Shown piece after piece: positions 60,212 through 64,000 of a stretch of DNA of 64,000 bases (its first letter is position 1; each line of letters starts with the position of its first letter). Under the pieces are notes generated by a model, which was given only the letters and a program-made list of their open reading frames with translations, had not been told where the DNA came from and did no database searches. The translations under genes and the position numbers were made by a program. Origin of the DNA: PFJX01 sp964466195 (GTDB lineage: Bacteria > Pseudomonadota > Gammaproteobacteria > Burkholderiales > Thiobacillaceae); assembly GCA_964466195.1 (NCBI GenBank), contig CAYXMQ010000006.1:1-64000 (forward strand), in the 5' to 3' direction.

Positions 60212-61656
60212 ACCGGTTTCCAGACCAGATCCAGTTCGCGCGCGGCCTTGACGTCGTCGAGCCGGCGCGACGGCAGCTTGTGCGGCGCCGATTTGACCAG
60301 ATCGGACTGGCTTTCGGCTTCGCGCTTGACCGCCAGCATGGCCTGCACGAAGGCATCCAGCGTTTCCTTGCTTTCGGTCTCGGTCGGCTCGATCAGCAGG
60401 CACTCGGGCACCAGCATCGGGAAATAGGTGGTGGGCGCGTGGAAACCGTAATCGAGCAGGCGCTTGGCGAAATCCATCGCAGAAACGCCGGTTTCATCCT
60501 TCAGCTTTTTCAGTGTGATGATGAACTCATGGCTGGCACGGCGTTGCGGGAAGGCCAGATCGAAGCCGGCCTTGCTCAGTTCCGCCGCCAGATAATTGGC
60601 ATTCAGCGCGGCGAACTCGGCGACGCGCTGCATGCCCTTGCCGCCCAACATGCGGGCATAGACCCAGGCGCGCAGCAGCACGCCCATGTTGCCGCCGAAG
60701 GTGCTCATGCGGCCGATGCTTTGCGGTACATCGGCCTCTTCCGCCCAGCGGTAGAAATCGCGCTCGGCCACGACATAGGGAATCGGCAGGAACGGTTTCA
60801 GCCGCTCCGACACGCCGACCGGGCCGGCGCCGGGACCGCCGCCGCCGTGCGGCGTCGAGAAGGTCTTGTGCAGATTCATGTGGATCACGTCGAAGCCCAT
60901 GTCGCCCGGCCGCACGCGGCCGAGAATCGCGTTCAGATTGGCGCCGTCGTAATAGCTGAGGCCGCCGGCGGCGTGCACGATCTTCTGGATTTCAACGATG
61001 GTTTGTTCGAACACGCCCAGCGTCGACGGATTGGTCAGCATCAGGCCGGCCGTCTGCGGCCCGACGGCGGCTTTCAACGCCGCCAGATCGACATTGCCCT
61101 GGCGGTCGGTGGGGATTTCCTTGACCACGTAACCGCACATCGTCGCAGTGGCCGGGTTGGTGCCGTGCGCGGCGTCCGGCACGATGATTTCGCGCCGCGC
61201 GCTGTCGCCGCGCGCATCGTGGTAGGCGCGGATCATCGCCACGCCGGCGAACTCGCCATGCGCGCCGGCCATCGGCGCCATGCTGACCGCCGCCATGCCG
61301 GTGACTTCCTTCAGCATTTCCTGCAACTCGAACAGGCTGAGCAGAAAGCCCTGTCCGGTCGCCACATCCGACAACGGATGCCGGTTCAGGAACTGCGGCA
61401 ACATGGCCAGCGCATTACAGGCGCGCGGGTTGTATTTCATCGTGCAGGATCCCAGCGGATAGAACTGGGTGTCGATGCTGAAATTCTTCTGGCTCAAACG
61501 GGTGTAATGGCGCACCACATCGAGTTCGGAAGTTTCCGGCAGCAGCGGCGGCGTCTGGCGCAGCATGGCCGCCGGCAGATCGTCGGCGGCGGTGGCGTGG
61601 TAAGGGGCCTGGGCGTGAGCCCGGCGACCGGGCTGGGCGTGTTCGAAGATGAGCAT
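60208..61656 (-). CDS. gcvPB: Glycine dehydrogenase (decarboxylating) subunit 2
   Basis: A 482-residue PLP subunit of the two-subunit P-protein. The PLP lysine is in FDVIHMNLHKTFSTPHGGGG, and the early segment PLGSCTMKYNPRACN is typical. With GcvPA it decarboxylates glycine and passes the aminomethyl group to lipoyl-GcvH. It is separated from gcvPA by tpx but lies on the same strand. The N-terminal MLIFEHAQPGRRAHAQ fits the family. Confidence 0.95.
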   Translation of the reverse strand: MLIFEHAQPGRRAHAQAPYHATAADDLPAAMLRQTPPLLPETSELDVVRHYTRLSQKNFSIDTQFYPLGSCTMKYNPRACNALAMLPQFLNRHPLSDVATGQGFLLSLFELQEMLKEVTGMAAVSMAPMAGAHGEFAGVAMIRAYHDARGDSARREIIVPDAAHGTNPATATMCGYVVKEIPTDRQGNVDLAALKAAVGPQTAGLMLTNPSTLGVFEQTIVEIQKIVHAAGGLSYYDGANLNAILGRVRPGDMGFDVIHMNLHKTFSTPHGGGGPGAGPVGVSERLKPFLPIPYVVAERDFYRWAEEADVPQSIGRMSTFGGNMGVLLRAWVYARMLGGKGMQRVAEFAALNANYLAAELSKAGFDLAFPQRRASHEFIITLKKLKDETGVSAMDFAKRLLDYGFHAPTTYFPMLVPECLLIEPTETESKETLDAFVQAMLAVKREAESQSDLVKSAPHKLPSRRLDDVKAARELDLVWKPV

Positions 61657-61731
61657 GATTCGGGCGTGGCAGAGGACAGTCGGGAAGCGGCGAGCGGCGT
61701 CTGGCCGCCCGCCGGATTCGGCCTGTCCGGA

Positions 61732-62253
61732 TTAAAGAGAGTCGAGCGGTTCGCCCTTGGCGGCGGCCAGAGCCACGGTGTAATTGGGCTCCTGCTTGAT
61801 TTCCGGCACCAGTTCGGACCAGACCACCCTGTCGTTTTCATCCAGCACGACGACCGCGCGCGCGGTCAGGCCGGACAGCGGCGGGTCCATGATCATGACG
61901 CCGTAATCCTTGTTGAAGTCGCGGCCGCGCATGGTCGACAGCGTAACCACGTTCTTCAGGCCCTCGACAGCGCAGAAGCGGTTCTGCGCGAACGGCAGAT
62001 CGGCGGAAATGACTAGCACGACGGTGTTGGGCAGGCTGGAGGCCAGCTCGTTGAACTTGCGCGCGGACGCCTGACAGGTCGGGGTATCCAGGCTGGGTAC
62101 GATGTTGAGTATCTTGCGCTTGCCCCAGAACGAAGACAGGGAAACGTCTTTCAGGTCCTTATCGACCAGCATGAAGGAATGCGCGGAATCGCCGACGCGC
62201 GGGAAGTTGCCGCCGACGGAAATGGGTTCGCCGCCCAGGGTTACGGTTGCCAT
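61732..62253 (-). CDS. tpx: Thiol peroxidase
   Basis: A 173-residue peroxiredoxin of the Tpx class. The peroxidatic cysteine is in SLDTPTCQASARKFNE and the resolving cysteine in FAQNRFCAVEGL; GVMIMDPPLSGLTARAV is also typical. It reduces hydrogen peroxide and alkyl hydroperoxides with thioredoxin. It sits between gcvPA and gcvPB, an uncommon interruption. An AAGGAGA site precedes the ATG. Confidence 0.95.
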   Translation of the reverse strand: MATVTLGGEPISVGGNFPRVGDSAHSFMLVDKDLKDVSLSSFWGKRKILNIVPSLDTPTCQASARKFNELASSLPNTVVLVISADLPFAQNRFCAVEGLKNVVTLSTMRGRDFNKDYGVMIMDPPLSGLTARAVVVLDENDRVVWSELVPEIKQEPNYTVALAAAKGEPLDSL

Positions 62254-62298
62254 GATGCTGTCTCCTTTAGGTTGTGGATCAAACTGCTACGGGTCGAG

Positions 62299-63705
62299 CT
62301 ATTTATACGCACAAGGCGGCACGCCGGGCTCGCGCCCGTCACGCCGGCTGAGGATACGTTGCAATTGTTGCCGATACTGTTCCAGGTCGTCGTCGGTTTT
62401 GGTTTCGGTGGCGCAGACTAGCAGGCAATCGGCCAATTCCGGGTAGTCGCCGCCCAGACTGTAACCGCCCAGGATGCCCTGGGCGCGCAAGGCGCGCAGC
62501 ACCTCCGCCACCGGCGTGCTGACGCGGATCACCGCCTCGTGGAAGAACGGCGCATTGAACACGCGTTCGACGCCCGGCAGCGAAACCAGTTTGTCCAGCA
62601 GCGCACGCGTATTGGCATGCGATTCCAGCGCGACGCTCTTGAGTCCTTCCGGTCCCAGCAAGGCCATGTGGATGGTCGCGGCGGTCACCAGCAAGCCCTG
62701 GTTGGTGCAGATGTTGGAGGTGGCCTTGGAACGCCGGATATGCTGCTCGCGCGCCTGCAGCGTCAACGCAAAACCGGGCTGGCCGTCGAGATCGACGGTG
62801 CGTCCGACGATGCGGCCGGGCATTTGCCGCACCAGGCTTTGGCGCGCGGTCATGAAACCGAAATAGGGGCCGCCGGACGACATCGGCACGCCCAGCGGCT
62901 GGCCGTCGCCGACGCAGATGTCGGCGCCTTTGCCGGTCTCGCCCCATTGCCCGGGCGGCTTCAGCAGGGCCAGCGCCAGCGGATTCACGACCGCAATGGC
63001 CAGCATGTTGTGCGCATGCGCCCAATCGGTCAGCGCGTCGACCGGTTCCAGCACGCCGAAGAAGTTGGGCTGCGGGATGACCAGCGCCGCCGCCGGCGCG
63101 TCAGCGTAAGCCGCCAGACCTTCGACCAGGCTGTGGCCGCATTCGGTGCACCAGGGCAGCGTGACGATTTCGATGCCCTGATGTTTCACCGTGGCCTGCA
63201 CGACCGCCCGGTAACGCGGATGCACCGTGGCCGGCATCAGCACGCGCCGCACGCCGGCCTTGTTGGCGCGCACCGCCATCAACACGGCCTCGGCCAGCGC
63301 ACTGGCGCCGTCGTACAGCGACGCGTTGGACACGTCCAGCCCGGTCAGGCTGGCCATCATGGTCTGGTATTCGTACAACAGTTGCAGCGTGCCCTGGCTG
63401 GCTTCGGCCTGGTACGGCGTATAGGCGGAATAGAACTCGCCGCGCGTGACGATCGGCCAGACCGCCGCCGGGATATGGTGCTCGTAAGCGCCGGCGCCGA
63501 TGAAGTTGCTGTAGTAGCCGTCCTGCGCGGCGCGGCCCTGCATCAGGCGCGTCACGCGCATTTCCGAGAGGCCTTCGGGAATGCCGGGCAAGCCGCCGCA
63601 GTTCAACTCGGCGGGAATTTCATCGAACAGCGCATCGGTGGACGGCGCGCCGATACTCGCCAGCATGGCGCGAATATCGCTTTCGGTATGCGGAATGAAG
63701 GGCAT
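62299..63705 (-). CDS. gcvPA: Glycine dehydrogenase (decarboxylating) subunit 1
   Basis: A 468-residue P-protein subunit starting MPFIPHTESDIRAMLASIGA. Typical segments are GAGAYEHHIPAAVWPIVTRG, YTPYQAEASQGTLQLLYEYQ and SNICTNQGLLVTAATIHMAL. It lacks the PLP lysine, which is provided by GcvPB. The start at 63705 lies 14 bp after the gcvH stop; the longer frame upstream (63942) is antisense over gcvH coding and rejected. Confidence 0.95.
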   Translation of the reverse strand: MPFIPHTESDIRAMLASIGAPSTDALFDEIPAELNCGGLPGIPEGLSEMRVTRLMQGRAAQDGYYSNFIGAGAYEHHIPAAVWPIVTRGEFYSAYTPYQAEASQGTLQLLYEYQTMMASLTGLDVSNASLYDGASALAEAVLMAVRANKAGVRRVLMPATVHPRYRAVVQATVKHQGIEIVTLPWCTECGHSLVEGLAAYADAPAAALVIPQPNFFGVLEPVDALTDWAHAHNMLAIAVVNPLALALLKPPGQWGETGKGADICVGDGQPLGVPMSSGGPYFGFMTARQSLVRQMPGRIVGRTVDLDGQPGFALTLQAREQHIRRSKATSNICTNQGLLVTAATIHMALLGPEGLKSVALESHANTRALLDKLVSLPGVERVFNAPFFHEAVIRVSTPVAEVLRALRAQGILGGYSLGGDYPELADCLLVCATETKTDDDLEQYRQQLQRILSRRDGREPGVPPCAYK

Positions 63706-63719
63706 GGCGCAGTGCGGGC

Positions 63720-64000
63720 TCAGTGCGACTCGGACGCCACGTGCGCCGCATAACCGGCCGCATCCAGCAGGCCGTCGAGATCGGCGGCATTGGCGGGCTT
63801 CAGCGTGAACAGCCAGGCCGCGTAGGCGTCCTGGTTGATGCTTTCCGGGCTGGCTTCGACATCGGCGTTGGCGGCCAGCACCTCGCCGGCGATGGGCGCA
63901 TAGACGTCGGAAGCGGCTTTCACCGATTCGACCACGGCGCACTCTTCGCCCTGGCTCAGCTGACGGCCGACCACGGGGGCTTCCACGAACACCATGTCGC
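63720..64000 (-). CDS. gcvH: Glycine cleavage system H protein, C-terminal part (5' end outside window)
   Basis: The last 93 or so residues of GcvH are present and the frame runs off the end of the window. The lipoyl-lysine motif VVESVKAASDVYAPIAGEV is intact, as are GDMVFVEAPVVGR and the C-terminal SINQDAYAAWLFTLKPANAA. It shuttles the aminomethyl group between P-protein, T-protein and dihydrolipoamide dehydrogenase. It is the first visible gene of a gcvH-gcvPA-tpx-gcvPB-dgkA run. Confidence 0.95.
   Translation of the reverse strand, partial: DMVFVEAPVVGRQLSQGEECAVVESVKAASDVYAPIAGEVLAANADVEASPESINQDAYAAWLFTLKPANAADLDGLLDAAGYAAHVASESH

Overview
The window looks like a GC-rich betaproteobacterial chromosome. 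The support is the rpsF-priB-rpsR-rplI cluster, dnaB-alr linkage, two-subunit glycine decarboxylase (gcvPA/gcvPB), a type IV pilin with its own O-ligase, and many Sel1-repeat proteins. The gene set suggests a Nitrosomonadales-type lineage (Gallionellaceae, Sulfuricellaceae or Thiobacillaceae), but that is inference; no rRNA is present. All calls come from reading the sequence and recognising families; no searches were run.

Layout. 0-10 kb: the end of a PLP amino-acid decarboxylase, transaldolase (tal), a ribosomal/primosome operon ending in a strong terminator, then a tight + strand run dnaB-alr-trpC-macA-like adaptor-split MacB-type ABC exporter. 10-16 kb: two overlapping Sel1-repeat proteins, a membrane protein, and an archaemetzincin-like protein lacking the zinc motif. 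16-23.5 kb: a SWIM/SNF2 helicase, a Pro-rich repeat protein, a methyltransferase, an AEC carrier and two NAD(P)-dependent dehydrogenases. 23.5-25.2 kb: a scarred region in which a vapBC toxin-antitoxin pair, an 88-bp nested palindrome and mobile-element debris lie between an intact dehydrogenase gene and a decayed copy of its 3' half.

25.3-36.5 kb: a surface-glycan and pilin-glycosylation cluster on the - strand (pilA with a candidate sigma-54 promoter, PglL-like O-ligase, Wzx flippase, three glycosyltransferases, asparagine synthetase, polyprenyl-phosphate sugar-1-P transferase). The two GT2 genes are visibly AT-richer than their neighbours, and several genes carry long homopolymers. 36.6-44.7 kb: tRNA-Ser(GGA), a GT2/VTT/GT39 lipid-glycosylation trio, a gap with DnaA-box-like sites, then SirB, an M20 amidohydrolase, DUF302, rhodanese, a DUF3365 haem lipoprotein and a TDT-type transporter.

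45.0-47.3 kb is the most striking part: three AT-richer + strand genes separated by attC-type recombination sites, in other words an integron gene-cassette array with no integrase in the window. Its cassettes encode an HNH protein, a protein with a HEPN-like R-x4-H motif, and an AP2-HNH nuclease; a broken methyltransferase and mntP follow. This is the best candidate for an undescribed mobile, possibly defensive, module.

48.3-59.8 kb: a MOSC protein, an HME-RND metal-efflux operon (adaptor, pump, DUF3240, outer-membrane channel), and a membrane ferric-reductase-like flavoprotein plus PepSY protein divergent from a PepSY-response regulator-histidine kinase operon. The divergent promoters carry matching GTTCA-N6-GTTCA direct repeats. 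59.8-64 kb: dgkA, gcvPB, tpx, gcvPA and the end of gcvH, all on the - strand.
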